From the NCBI GenBank assembly GCA_020832495.1, contig JAFIEP010000014.1, positions 1-60,870 on the forward strand: a stretch of DNA of 60,870 bases, read 5' to 3'. Below the pieces are notes generated by a model, which was not told the DNA's origin, ran no database searches, and saw only the letters and a program-made list of their open reading frames with translations. This DNA comes from Acidimicrobiia bacterium (GTDB taxonomy: Bacteria > Actinomycetota > Acidimicrobiia > Acidimicrobiales > Acidimicrobilacustridaceae). The position numbers and the translations under genes were made by a program. Below, piece after piece: positions 1-8,122 of this stretch. Numbering within the stretch: the stretch's first letter is position 1; each line of letters begins with the position of its first letter.

Positions 1-1882
1 TGTTGTTGTCGATCATCCAGGCGATGGCGTCGGCGAAGGGGTGGCTGGGGCCGACGTCGGTGAAGGTGGTGCCGGGGGTGGTGGTGGGTGTGGGTTGGCC
101 GGCGGCGCGCCAGAGGAAGGCGGCGGTGGCTTGGCGGGTGACGTTGGCGGTGGGTCGGAAGGTGCCGTCGGGGTAGCCGGTGGTGATGTTGTTGTCGATC
201 ATCCAGGCGATGGCGTCGGCGAAGGGATGGCCGACGCCGACGTCGGTGAACACCGTCACCGGCAGGAGCGGTTGGTCCGAACCGATGGCGGCAAGCGGGG
301 TCAGACCCAACGCCAGTACCCCCTGCGTGGTCGCCCGTCGCCACTGGTCGCGCGCGCTCACGTCGCCGGTGCCGATCCCGCTCTCGAGGGCGGCCGCCAG
401 CGCTCCTGGGTTGTAGCCCAGTGCGCCGATGTCGTCCGCTGCCGCGCCAGCCGATCCGTCGAGGAGCTGCAGCGAGCGGATCCAGGCGGCGGCAGCCTGC
501 GCGTCGGCCGATCGGCCGACGGCGCTCAGGGCGGCGCCGGCCAACCCCGTGCTGTTGGCGTTCGCAGCCGCGGTGACGGCCGTGCCCCCGAAGGCCCCGG
601 TTCCCGGGTCCTGACGCGACAAGGTCCACAGCACGGCGTCACGCAGCGCTGCGGCGACAGCCGGTGTGCGGGGCAGTCCCACCAGCGCCCCGATGGCCAG
701 GAAGGTGCCGTCAGCATCGACCTGGGTGTCGGTCACACATGCGGGATCGCCGACGTAGAACAGTCGGAACCCGCCGCTGGGGCACTGTTGGGCCAACAGG
801 AACGACACCACCGCGTCGGGCACCCCGGCGTCGGTGCGCTCCAGGCCGAGCACGGCGTAGGCCTGTGAGAAGCCGTTCGACAGGTCGCCGCTGCCCGGGT
901 CGGCCAGTTGGTCGGCCACCCGGCCCGCCCACGGTCCGTCGGTGACCACGAGCGACCGGACCTCGGCCTCGAGGTCCCAGCCGTCGACGTCGTGCACGTC
1001 CCGCCCGGCGGCGGCGTAGGTGAAGAGTGCCTTGGTGAACGGCCCGGCGAAACGATCCTCACCGAAGGTGGTGTAGGCGCTGAGCTCCGCAGTGACCTGA
1101 TCGAACGCAGCCACGGTGGCCGGGGTGTGGGTCCGTCCGCCGGCGGCGAGCGCCAGCAGGGCGTCGAGGGTCACCCCGATCTCGAGGGTCCCACCGAAGC
1201 CCTCGAAGATCCCGCCGCTGGTGTCGAGCTGGCCTTCGATCCACTCGAGAGCGGCGATCGCCTCGGCGGACAACGCTGAGGCCCTGCGCTCGACGAGGTC
1301 GGCGAGTCCCACCCGAGGCGCCTGGGTGTCGAAGGCCTCGGCCCACGACAGGGCAACGATCGCATCGACGGGCAGCGGTCCCGACCCGAGACCGAGTTCG
1401 CTGAAGGCCCAGCCGGGCCCGGCGACGTCCCAACCGTTCGGCAGCGCCCAGTACGACCAGAACCCGCCGGTGATCCAGCAGTGCGGGTAGCCCTCGGTGG
1501 GCCGTCCGTCGATGGTGCACACGGTGCCGGCGCCCGACTCGGAGGTGGTGGTGAAACCGGCGGCGGCCAGCGCCGCCAGCCCGCTGGGCTGCTCGCCGGG
1601 CGCACAGCGCACGTGCACCTCGTCGGCGAGGGCGGTGAAGTCGACCACCAGGGTCACGCCGGCTCCCGGGGCGCAGGCGACACCCGTGATGGTCGGGGCG
1701 GTCGAGGCGGCAGCGGCCGGTGCCACTCCCGGGACTGCCGCCATGAGGAGCAACAGGGTGAGCCACACCGACACAGTGGTGGCGCTGCCGGGACGGTGGT
1801 GCCTGCGCTGAGGTGCCCGGTGGGTGGGCGGCGCGTCGTTGCCTCGGATGGTGTCGACGATGGCGGGGCGGGGAAGGGGCAC
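1..1882 (-). CDS. SLH-anchored transcobalamin-like surface protein (3' end off window)
   Basis: This gene runs off the left edge, so only its first 627 codons are visible. I chose the GTG start because AGGAGG lies four bases upstream. After a hydrophobic signal segment (residues about 40-60), residues about 72-165 form a DUF4430-like (transcobalamin C-terminal-like) beta domain: VTLVVDF, a cysteine near the strand after it, then WSYW and GWAFSE. Residues about 170-535 are alanine/leucine-rich helical repeats with GGF-type turns (for example SGGFRLF), resembling the prenyltransferase/squalene-cyclase alpha/alpha toroid. From about residue 545 there are SLH repeats (FTDVGVGHPFADAIAWM, GYPDGTFRP, VTRQ). 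A cobalamin riboswitch precedes it. I infer an extracellular B12-capture protein bound to cell-wall polymer; binding itself is not shown by sequence. Confidence 0.82.
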   Translation of the reverse strand, partial: MPLPRPAIVDTIRGNDAPPTHRAPQRRHHRPGSATTVSVWLTLLLLMAAVPGVAPAAAASTAPTITGVACAPGAGVTLVVDFTALADEVHVRCAPGEQPSGLAALAAAGFTTTSESGAGTVCTIDGRPTEGYPHCWITGGFWSYWALPNGWDVAGPGWAFSELGLGSGPLPVDAIVALSWAEAFDTQAPRVGLADLVERRASALSAEAIAALEWIEGQLDTSGGIFEGFGGTLEIGVTLDALLALAAGGRTHTPATVAAFDQVTAELSAYTTFGEDRFAGPFTKALFTYAAAGRDVHDVDGWDLEAEVRSLVVTDGPWAGRVADQLADPGSGDLSNGFSQAYAVLGLERTDAGVPDAVVSFLLAQQCPSGGFRLFYVGDPACVTDTQVDADGTFLAIGALVGLPRTPAVAAALRDAVLWTLSRQDPGTGAFGGTAVTAAANANSTGLAGAALSAVGRSADAQAAAAWIRSLQLLDGSAGAAADDIGALGYNPGALAAALESGIGTGDVSARDQWRRATTQGVLALGLTPLAAIGSDQPLLPVTVFTDVGVGHPFADAIAWMIDNNITTGYPDGTFRPTANVTRQATAAFLWRAAGQPTPTTTPGTTFTDVGPSHPFADAIAWMIDNN

Positions 1883-1892
1883 AGTGCCTCCT

Positions 1893-1918
1893 GGTGCTGC
1901 GCCGACGGTCCCAGCACC
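1893..1918 (-). promoter_or_regulatory. hairpin next to the RBS of the SLH gene
   Basis: On the minus strand GGTGCTG and CAGCACC form a perfect 7-bp stem with a 12-nt loop that ends directly before the AGGAGG ribosome-binding site. It lies between the minus-strand cobalamin riboswitch and the start codon, so it is a candidate part of the expression platform. The switching mechanism is inferred. Confidence 0.4.
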
Positions 1919-1999
1919 CCTCGCCGCCACGGGCAGGCCGCGGCATCGGTGGATCCTGGCTCCGACGCCGTAGACCTCGACGGTGTGGTGGAGCCGCTG

Positions 2000-2180
2000 C
2001 GTCTCCGGTCGGGTGTTCCGACTCGGCCCCGGGCCGGGTGGCCGGGGCTCCACGGTTGCGGGTCAGTGCCGGAGTCGTACCGGACTTCCCCCCACCGGAG
2101 GCATGGTGGCAGGGGCCGCCGGCGGTGGCCGACCCCGCCGGGACGCTACCGGTGCCCTCCCCGTGGCGCAACCGTCCGCC
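2000..2180 (-). promoter_or_regulatory. cobalamin riboswitch (minus strand)
   Basis: Reading the minus strand, positions about 2090 to 2050 carry the B12-box core: GGAAGTCC, then a tetranucleotide turn, then ACTCCGGCACTGACCCGC followed by AACCGTGG. The conserved 3' closing segment GAGTCGGAACACCCGAC lies at about 2025-2009. Both match the cobalamin riboswitch (AdoCbl class) consensus I know. The outer boundaries are approximate because I did not fold the RNA. It would control the SLH-anchored transcobalamin-like gene about 120 nt downstream. Confidence 0.88.
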
Positions 2181-2194
2181 GCTGTGGTCGGTGA

Positions 2195-2340
2195 CGAACC
2201 GAGGCTGCTTGCCGGGTGGCGGATCGGTGTGGGACGCTTCTGTCACAAGTAACGCCGCGTGGTGGGGGAAGCCGGTGAGAGCCCGGCACTGACCCGCAGC
2301 CGTGTGAGCCTCTTCGGAGGCTCGAGTCGGAATGCCCACC
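2195..2340 (+). promoter_or_regulatory. cobalamin riboswitch (plus strand)
   Basis: Positions about 2267-2303 contain the B12-box core (GGAAGCCGGTGAGAGCCCGG, then CACTGACCCGCAGCCGTG). Positions 2322-2339 carry the 3' conserved segment GAGTCGGAATGCCCACC. It abuts the divergent minus-strand riboswitch almost back to back. It would control the surface-protein/ECF operon starting at 2457. Confidence 0.9.
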
Positions 2341-2400
2341 GCACAGCGATGCTTCGTGCTCATCCGTCGAGGACCGCGGAGACCGAAGCCTGTCGGAACC

Positions 2401-2450
2401 GTGGGCAGCCTTCCCACGTCCTCCCCAGGCGATCGGAGCCGGAGGAGGAT
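2401..2450 (+). promoter_or_regulatory. putative riboswitch expression platform (SD-sequestering)
   Basis: Two local pairings are visible between riboswitch and start codon. GTGGG (2401-2405) can pair with CCCAC (2413-2417), and GTCCTCC (2418-2424) can pair with GGAGGAT (2444-2450), which is the Shine-Dalgarno sequence of the gene at 2457. This would allow control of translation initiation. No U-tract follows, which argues against a classical intrinsic terminator. The mechanism is inferred. Confidence 0.5.
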
Positions 2451-2456
2451 CACCCC

Positions 2457-3575
2457 ATGCCCGCAGCCCGTCGACCAGCCGGTCGGCGATCGGCGCGCCT
2501 CGGTGCGCTGCTGGTGGCCGTCGCTGTGGTCGGCGTCGTCGGGCTGTCCTCATCGGCTGCGTCCTCGGTACCTGCCCCGTCGACCGACGAGGCCAGGTCG
2601 TGGACCTCGGGACCGTGTCCGACCACCGCCGGCGTCACCGTGGTGGTCGACCTCACCGCGTTCGATCTGGGGATCCACGTGCGCTGTGCTCCCGGTTCGC
2701 CGTCGAGCGGTTTCGCTGCGTTGGCCGGCGCCGGGTTCGAGCACCGCACCGCCGTGCGGTCGCCCGGGTTCCTGTGTCGGATCGACGGCCACCCCGCTGA
2801 CGACCCCTGTGTCAACGCGGCACCGGCCTCGGCCTACTGGTCCTATTGGCTGGCCTCACGGGGTGGGCAGTGGTGCTACAGCAACCTCGGGGCCGGCAAC
2901 CGCCAGCCACCGCCCGGCACCGTGGAGGGCTGGTCGTTCTCTCGCAGCACGTCGGGCGCGCAGGCCGCGCCGCCGGGTGTGGCGCCCCCACCGCCCCCAG
3001 CCGGTACGAGCACCCCGTCGCTGGGGTCGGGGGACTGCGACCCGGCGGTGGCGCCGACACCGACGACCACCACGACCACGATCCGGCCGCCCACCACGAC
3101 GCGTCCGTCGGCACCGAGCGGCGGGAATGGCCACAGCAGCGGGCCGTCGAGCGGCGGTACTGCGCCGAGCGGCCCCGTCGTTGCACCCGCTGCTCCGAAC
3201 GATGCGGCGCGAACGTCGCCGACCACGGCGCCGTCGACCACCACGACCACGAGCGAACAGCGCACGACCACCACCACGGCCGGAGCACAGGCGGACGCGT
3301 TCGATGCGGAGGCCCCCAGCGGCGCACAGCGCGTCGACGGTGCCGGTGACCTCACCGAGGAGGAGACGACGCGCCGCGCGTCGCGGTCCGACGCCGCCGA
3401 GGTCGACGACGAGGCTGCCGCGGGGGTGACCATCGTCGACGAGGACGGCGGTGGCAGTTTCCCCACCGGAATGGTGGTCGGTGGTGCCCTGGTGGCCAGT
3501 CTCGGCATCGGGGCGATCGTCACGAGCCGTCGTCGCGACGTCGACGGCCCGTCGGCCGAGTTGGGCTCGTCGTGA
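2457..3575 (+). CDS. DUF4430-like surface protein, first gene of B12-riboswitch operon
   Basis: A 372-residue exported protein. The ATG was chosen over upstream in-frame codons because GGAGGAGG lies just before it and because earlier codons fall inside the riboswitch. It has a signal peptide (residues about 15-38) and a DUF4430-like domain (about 50-165: VTVVVDLTAF, two conserved cysteines, WSYW, WCYSN, EGWSF) clearly related to that in the divergent SLH protein. A long Pro/Thr/Ser linker (about 175-300) follows. The C terminus has an SFPTG motif, a hydrophobic helix and an RRRD tail, resembling a wall- or membrane-anchor signal. It overlaps ecfT by four bases (GTGA), so it is co-translated with the transporter. 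I infer that it presents cobalamin to the transporter. Confidence 0.85.
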   Translation: MPAARRPAGRRSARLGALLVAVAVVGVVGLSSSAASSVPAPSTDEARSWTSGPCPTTAGVTVVVDLTAFDLGIHVRCAPGSPSSGFAALAGAGFEHRTAVRSPGFLCRIDGHPADDPCVNAAPASAYWSYWLASRGGQWCYSNLGAGNRQPPPGTVEGWSFSRSTSGAQAAPPGVAPPPPPAGTSTPSLGSGDCDPAVAPTPTTTTTTIRPPTTTRPSAPSGGNGHSSGPSSGGTAPSGPVVAPAAPNDAARTSPTTAPSTTTTTSEQRTTTTTAGAQADAFDAEAPSGAQRVDGAGDLTEEETTRRASRSDAAEVDDEAAAGVTIVDEDGGGSFPTGMVVGGALVASLGIGAIVTSRRRDVDGPSAELGSS

Positions 3576-4816
3576 ACGCCTTCGGCGGGTCGCGCACGGC
3601 GCTACGCCTGCCTCGCCCGTTGCACCCGGGTGCGTGGTGGCTGTGGGCGCTCGGCATGGCCACCGCCGCCAGCCGAACCACCAACCCGCTGCTGCTGGCC
3701 TTGCTCATCGCCGTCGTTGCCCAAGTGGTGGCTGCCCGACGAACCGACGCTCCGTGGGCCCGCGGGTTCAAGGCCTACATCATCTTGGGATTGGTGGTGA
3801 TCGCCATCCGGGTGGTGTTCCGCATGCTGCTCGACGGCCAGCACGGCACCCACGTGTTGTTCACCCTGCCCGAGATCCCGTTGCCCGAGGCGGCCATGGG
3901 TATCCGACTGGGCGGCCCCGTCTCGCTCGAGGGCGTGTTGGCCGCCTTCTACGACGGGCTGCGGCTGGCCACCCTGCTCATCTGCATCGGGGCGGCCAAC
4001 GTGCTGGCCAATCCCAAACGGTTGCTGGCTGCCATTCCGCCGGCGCTCCACGAGGTGGGGGTGGCCATCACCGTGGCGCTCACCATGGCGCCCCAGCTCC
4101 TCGAGAGCGGTCAGCGGGTGCGACGGGCCCAGCGCCTGCGGGGTGACGCCCCCGGGCGGGTGGAGCGTCTGCGACGCATCGTGGTGCCGGTCCTCACCGA
4201 CGCATTGGACCGCTCGCTGCTGTTGGCCGCCGCCATGGACTCCCGCGGCTACGGCCGCCGCGCTCAGGTGCCGACGCGCACGCGCCTGGTGGTCAGCGCT
4301 CTTGTGCTCGCCGGGCTGGCCGGCGTGGCCGTCGGCACCTACGGGCTGCTCGACGCCACCACCCCCGCTGCGCTGGGCCTGCCCGTGGTGGCCGTGGGTC
4401 TGCTCCTCGCCGGGGTCGGACTGTCGGTCGGCGGACGTGGGGTGCGGCGGACCCGCTACCGACCCGATCCGTGGCGCGCCCCGGAATGGGGAGTCGCGAC
4501 CACTGGTGCGCTGGTGGCTGTGGCCCTCGTCGTCATCGGCGGGATCAACAGCGCGGGGCTGCACCCCTCGGTGCAGCCGCTCGAGTGGCCGACGCTGCCA
4601 CCCCTGGCCACCCTGGCCATCCTCGTCGGACTGTTGCCCGCCGTACTGGCCCCGCCGGTGCGGCCACCCACGCCGCGCCGTCGTGTGGCAGTCGACAGCT
4701 CAGCCGCTTCGTCCACGTCGACCACCGGACGGGGTGCCAGGGCGAGTTCCGGCTCGGACGCCGCCTCGGGCGACGACATCGCTCGACCGCCGGTCGTCGT
4801 GGAGGTGCGCACGTGA
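3572..4816 (+). CDS. ecfT: ECF transporter T component (EcfT)
   Basis: The 414-residue membrane subunit couples the ATPase to the substrate-binding S subunit in energy-coupling-factor transporters. It has several hydrophobic segments (for example about 15-75, 115-145, 230-285, 310-360). An EcfT coupling-helix signature is visible around residues 215-232 (AAAMDSRGYGRR; the family has an A-x-x-S/A-R-G motif touching the ATPase). It starts with GTG in a 4-base overlap with the upstream surface protein and ends in a 4-base overlap with the ATPase gene. An alternative reading as a generic CbiQ-family protein is equivalent. Confidence 0.92.
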   Translation: MNAFGGSRTALRLPRPLHPGAWWLWALGMATAASRTTNPLLLALLIAVVAQVVAARRTDAPWARGFKAYIILGLVVIAIRVVFRMLLDGQHGTHVLFTLPEIPLPEAAMGIRLGGPVSLEGVLAAFYDGLRLATLLICIGAANVLANPKRLLAAIPPALHEVGVAITVALTMAPQLLESGQRVRRAQRLRGDAPGRVERLRRIVVPVLTDALDRSLLLAAAMDSRGYGRRAQVPTRTRLVVSALVLAGLAGVAVGTYGLLDATTPAALGLPVVAVGLLLAGVGLSVGGRGVRRTRYRPDPWRAPEWGVATTGALVAVALVVIGGINSAGLHPSVQPLEWPTLPPLATLAILVGLLPAVLAPPVRPPTPRRRVAVDSSAASSTSTTGRGARASSGSDAASGDDIARPPVVVEVRT

Positions 4817-6441
4817 TCACCTTCGACCACGTCAGCGTCCGCTATCCCGACGCCGACCATCTGGCCCTGGTCGACGTGGAGCTGCACATCGACGAAGGCG
4901 AGCTGTGCCTTGTCACCGGCCGCACCGGCGTGGGCAAGTCGACGCTGTTGGGGGCCATGTCGGGCCTCGTTCCCCACTTCACCGGCGGCCACCTCAGCGG
5001 CCGTGTGGTGGTGGCCGGTCGCGACACCGCCTCGCACCCGCCACGGGAGCTGGCCGACGTGGTCGGCGTGGTCGGACAGGATCCATTGGCCGGCTTCGTG
5101 ACCGACGACGTGGAAGCAGAGCTGGCCTACGGGATGGAGCAGCTGGCCGTGTCACCGGCGGTCATGCGCAAGCGGGTGGAGGAGACACTCGACCTGCTGG
5201 GCATCGCCGAGCTACGCAGCCGCCCGCTGCGCACGTTGTCGGGTGGTCAACAGCAGCGGGTGGCCATCGGGGCGGCGCTCACCGCCCAACCCCGCGTGCT
5301 GGTGCTGGACGAGCCCACCTCGGCGCTCGATCCCACCGCCGCCGAGGACGTGCTGGCAGCCATCACCCGGCTGGTGCACGACCTGGGCATCACCGTGGTG
5401 GTGGCTGAGCATCGACTCGAGCGGGTGGTGCAGTACGCCGACGTAGTGGCCGAGGTGCTGGCCGACGGTTCGGTTCGCTACGGGCCGCCGGCGGAGTTGC
5501 TGCGTGACGCGGCGGTGGCGCCCCCCGTGGTCCACCTGGGGCGGCTGATGGCGTGGGAGCCCCTGCCGCTGTCGGTACGCGACGCCCGCCGCCGCGCCAC
5601 CGTCCTGCGCCAGGAGTTGGCCGATCGCCCGCAGCCGCTCCGAGCGTCGGTGCGCCCTTCGGGGGCGCCGCTGCTCGCCACTCGGCGGTTGTCGGTGACC
5701 CACGGCGCCGTGGTGGCGGTGCGCGACGTCGATCTCGCACTCGCCGCCGGTGAGGTCACGGCGCTCATGGGTCGCAACGGCGCCGGCAAGTCGTCGCTGC
5801 TGTGGGCCTTGCAGGGCAGCGGTTCGCGCCACAGCGGTTCGGTGTCGGTCGACGGCCGTGACCCGGCCGAGCTGCCGGCGGCGGAGGGGCGCCGGCTGGT
5901 GGGTCTCGTCCCACAGACACCGGCTGATCTGCTCTACCTCGAGTCGGTGGCTGCCGAGTGCGCTTGCGCCGACCAGGAATCCGGCCAACCCACCGGAGGC
6001 TGCGCGGCACTGCTCGACCGTCTGGTGGTGGGCATCGACCACCAGGCCCACCCCCGAGACCTCTCCGAAGGTCAGAAGCTGGCGTTGGTGTTGGCTGTGC
6101 AACTCACCGCCCGTCCCCAGGTGGTGTTGCTCGACGAACCCACCCGGGGGCTGGACTACGACGCCAAGGAGCGCCTGGTCGAGGTGCTCGGCGAGTTGAC
6201 CAGCCAGGGCCGCTCCGTGGTGGTGGCCACCCACGACGTCGAGTTCGTTGCCGCTGCCGCCGACCGAGTGGTGGTGCTGGCCGACGGCGAGGTGGTGGCC
6301 GACGGCCCGACGGCCGAGGTGGTGGTGGCCTCGGCGGCCTTCGCCCCGCAGGTGGCCAAGATCCTCCATCCCGAACCGTGGTTGACGGTGACCGAGGTGG
6401 CCGACGTCCTGCGGAGCAGCGCCGAGCGGGTGGCACCGTGA
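4813..6441 (+). CDS. fused ECF transporter ATPase (EcfA-EcfA')
   Basis: 542 residues with two complete ABC domains in one chain, replacing the usual two ATPase subunits. Domain 1: Walker A GRTGVGKST (about 36-44), signature LSGGQQQRVAIG (about 142), Walker [14 protein letters not shown] (about 163). Domain 2: Walker A GRNGAGKSS (about 319), a divergent signature LSEGQKLALVLA (about 417), Walker B VVLLDEPTRGLDYD (about 437). The GTG start overlaps the ecfT stop by four bases; an upstream extension of the frame is only a shadow of ecfT. It energises uptake of the substrate bound by the S component at 6438. Confidence 0.94.
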   Translation: MITFDHVSVRYPDADHLALVDVELHIDEGELCLVTGRTGVGKSTLLGAMSGLVPHFTGGHLSGRVVVAGRDTASHPPRELADVVGVVGQDPLAGFVTDDVEAELAYGMEQLAVSPAVMRKRVEETLDLLGIAELRSRPLRTLSGGQQQRVAIGAALTAQPRVLVLDEPTSALDPTAAEDVLAAITRLVHDLGITVVVAEHRLERVVQYADVVAEVLADGSVRYGPPAELLRDAAVAPPVVHLGRLMAWEPLPLSVRDARRRATVLRQELADRPQPLRASVRPSGAPLLATRRLSVTHGAVVAVRDVDLALAAGEVTALMGRNGAGKSSLLWALQGSGSRHSGSVSVDGRDPAELPAAEGRRLVGLVPQTPADLLYLESVAAECACADQESGQPTGGCAALLDRLVVGIDHQAHPRDLSEGQKLALVLAVQLTARPQVVLLDEPTRGLDYDAKERLVEVLGELTSQGRSVVVATHDVEFVAAAADRVVVLADGEVVADGPTAEVVVASAAFAPQVAKILHPEPWLTVTEVADVLRSSAERVAP

Positions 6442-7478
6442 CGGCGGCGGCGCGTCCCGTGGGCGCCGAGGGAACCGATGGCCGGCGGGGCCGCGACGGG
6501 CGCCGGGGAGCCGGGCGCCGCTCAGCGAACGGAGCTCGTCGGCGCTCGGCCATGGCGCTCGGCTGGCAGCCGGCCCTGGTGCTCGGCGTGGTGTCGCTCA
6601 TCGGGGCGGCCATGTTCGCCTGGCCGCTGCTGTTGCAGCCGCCCGACGAGTTCGCTCACACCAGCGACGCGCCGTTCGTCTTCGTGCTCATCCTTCCCAT
6701 GCTGTTGGCCGTGGTGTTGTCGGAGGTGCACCGCGGCGGGCTCGACACCAAGGCGTTGGCCATGCTGGGCGTGCTGTCGGCCATCGGGGCGGTGCTGCGG
6801 CCCATGGGGGCCGGCACGGCGGGCATCGAGTTGGTGTTCTTCTTGTTGGTGCTCGCCGGACGTGTCTACGGCCCTGGGTTCGGGTTCGTGTTGGGCTGCA
6901 CCACCATGGCCAGCTCAGCGCTGCTGACCGGCGGCGTCGGCCCGTGGCTGCCGTTCCAGATGTTGGCCGCCGGGTGGGTGGGCCTCGGTGCGGGTCTGCT
7001 GCCGTGCCATCGCCTGCGGGGCCGCGCCGAGATCGCGTTGCTGGCCGCCTACGGGGCGGTGGCTGCGTTCGCCTACGGCTTCGTCATGAACCTGTGGTTT
7101 TGGCCGTTCACCTTGGGCGCCGGAACGCAACTGTCGTACGTGGTCGGGGCGCCGCTGCTCGAGAACCTGCACCGTTTCGTGCTGTTCACGTTGGCCACCT
7201 CGGCGTGGGGGTGGGATCTCGGACGGGCGCTCACCAACGTGGTGGCCATCTGTCTGCTCGGACCGGCGGTGCTCGTCGTGTTGCGTCGCTCCGTACGGCG
7301 GGCCAGCTTCGGGGCGCCGGTGACCTTCTCGCCGGGGACTGCGTCGGCTGTGCCCGCCCGGGCGGTGCTGGCATCCGCTCTGCCGGCGTCGAGTGCCGTC
7401 GCCGAACCGGTCGACGATGGCACCGGTGCGTCGCCACTCGGGCGAGCACCTGGCGACCGGTCCCCGCCCTCCGCCTGA
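6438..7478 (+). CDS. ECF transporter substrate-specific (S) component, probably cobalamin
   Basis: A 346-residue membrane protein whose GTG start overlaps the ATPase stop by four bases. A basic, low-complexity N terminus (about 1-40) precedes six or so hydrophobic helices (about 45-65, 72-92, 100-130, 140-165, 185-215, 250-285). It includes the glycine/aromatic stretch around GAVLRPMGAGTAGIELVFF seen in large actinobacterial ECF S subunits. An Ala/Pro/Val-rich tail follows. Substrate assignment rests on the riboswitch and the transcobalamin-like neighbours, not on a recognised binding motif. Confidence 0.85.
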   Translation: MTAAARPVGAEGTDGRRGRDGRRGAGRRSANGARRRSAMALGWQPALVLGVVSLIGAAMFAWPLLLQPPDEFAHTSDAPFVFVLILPMLLAVVLSEVHRGGLDTKALAMLGVLSAIGAVLRPMGAGTAGIELVFFLLVLAGRVYGPGFGFVLGCTTMASSALLTGGVGPWLPFQMLAAGWVGLGAGLLPCHRLRGRAEIALLAAYGAVAAFAYGFVMNLWFWPFTLGAGTQLSYVVGAPLLENLHRFVLFTLATSAWGWDLGRALTNVVAICLLGPAVLVVLRRSVRRASFGAPVTFSPGTASAVPARAVLASALPASSAVAEPVDDGTGASPLGRAPGDRSPPSA

Positions 7479-7586
7479 GCGGCCCAGCCGATCGTCCCAG
7501 TAGGGCGACTCCGCAGGGCCCTTCGCCGGATCGCCTGGGTCCTCCGACCCTGCCATCCGGCCCCAGGGGGGGCGCACATTGGACGC

Positions 7587-8087
7587 ATGAGAGTTCTGGT
7601 GAGTGCTGGTACGAAGCATGGGGCCACCGCCGAGATTGCGGAGCGGATCGGCGAGGTACTCATCAGTCGCGGCTTCGAGATCGAGGTCACCGAACCCACA
7701 GACGTCGGTGAGCTCGACGCCTTCGACGCGTTCGTGCTGGGGAGCGCCGTCTACGCCGGGCACTGGCGCGCCGAGGCCCGCGACCTGGTGCAGCGGGTGG
7801 CCGCCAGCGCGCTCGATCGGCCGGTGTGGTTGTTCTCGAGCGGACCGCTCGGCGATCCACCGAAGCCCGACGACGACGCCGTGGACGTGGCCGAACTCGT
7901 CAAGCTCGTGTCGGCGTGGGACCACTGCACGTTCGCCGGTCGGCTGGAACGGGCCCGCCTCGGCTTCGGCGAACGTGCCATCGTGGCGGCGTTGCGGGCA
8001 CCCGAGGGCGACTTCCGCGACTGGGACCTCATCGCCGGTTGGGCAGCGGGCATCGCCGAGGAGTTGGACGTGCGTCGCAGGGCGTGA
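7587..8087 (+). CDS. flavodoxin-domain protein
   Basis: 166 residues. The N terminus (MRVLVSAGTKHGATAEIAERIG) is the FMN phosphate-binding loop of flavodoxins, in the T-x-H/Y-G-x-T form seen in the HemG/protoporphyrinogen-oxidase-like group. AFVLGSAVYAGHW (residues about 48-60) matches the second FMN-contacting loop and WLFSSGPLGDPP (about 85-96) the third. It lies 109 bases beyond the ECF operon and converges with a TetR gene. Its electron partner is not evident. Confidence in the fold is high, in the role low. Confidence 0.85.
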   Translation: MRVLVSAGTKHGATAEIAERIGEVLISRGFEIEVTEPTDVGELDAFDAFVLGSAVYAGHWRAEARDLVQRVAASALDRPVWLFSSGPLGDPPKPDDDAVDVAELVKLVSAWDHCTFAGRLERARLGFGERAIVAALRAPEGDFRDWDLIAGWAAGIAEELDVRRRA

Positions 8088-8105
8088 CGTCGACAGCGAC
8101 GCCCT

Positions 8106-8122
8106 ACCCGTGGGTCACGGGT
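8106..8122. terminator. hairpin between convergent genes
   Basis: ACCCGTG-GGT-CACGGGT is a perfect 7-bp stem between the flavodoxin gene and the convergent TetR gene, overlapping the TetR stop codon. It has no U-tract on either strand, so terminator function is only plausible. Confidence 0.35.

Noticed and set aside
1059-2453. Minus-strand open frame of 464 codons, arginine/proline-rich
   Set aside because: It reads through both riboswitches and out of frame through the SLH surface protein; its composition is that of a shadow frame in GC-rich DNA.
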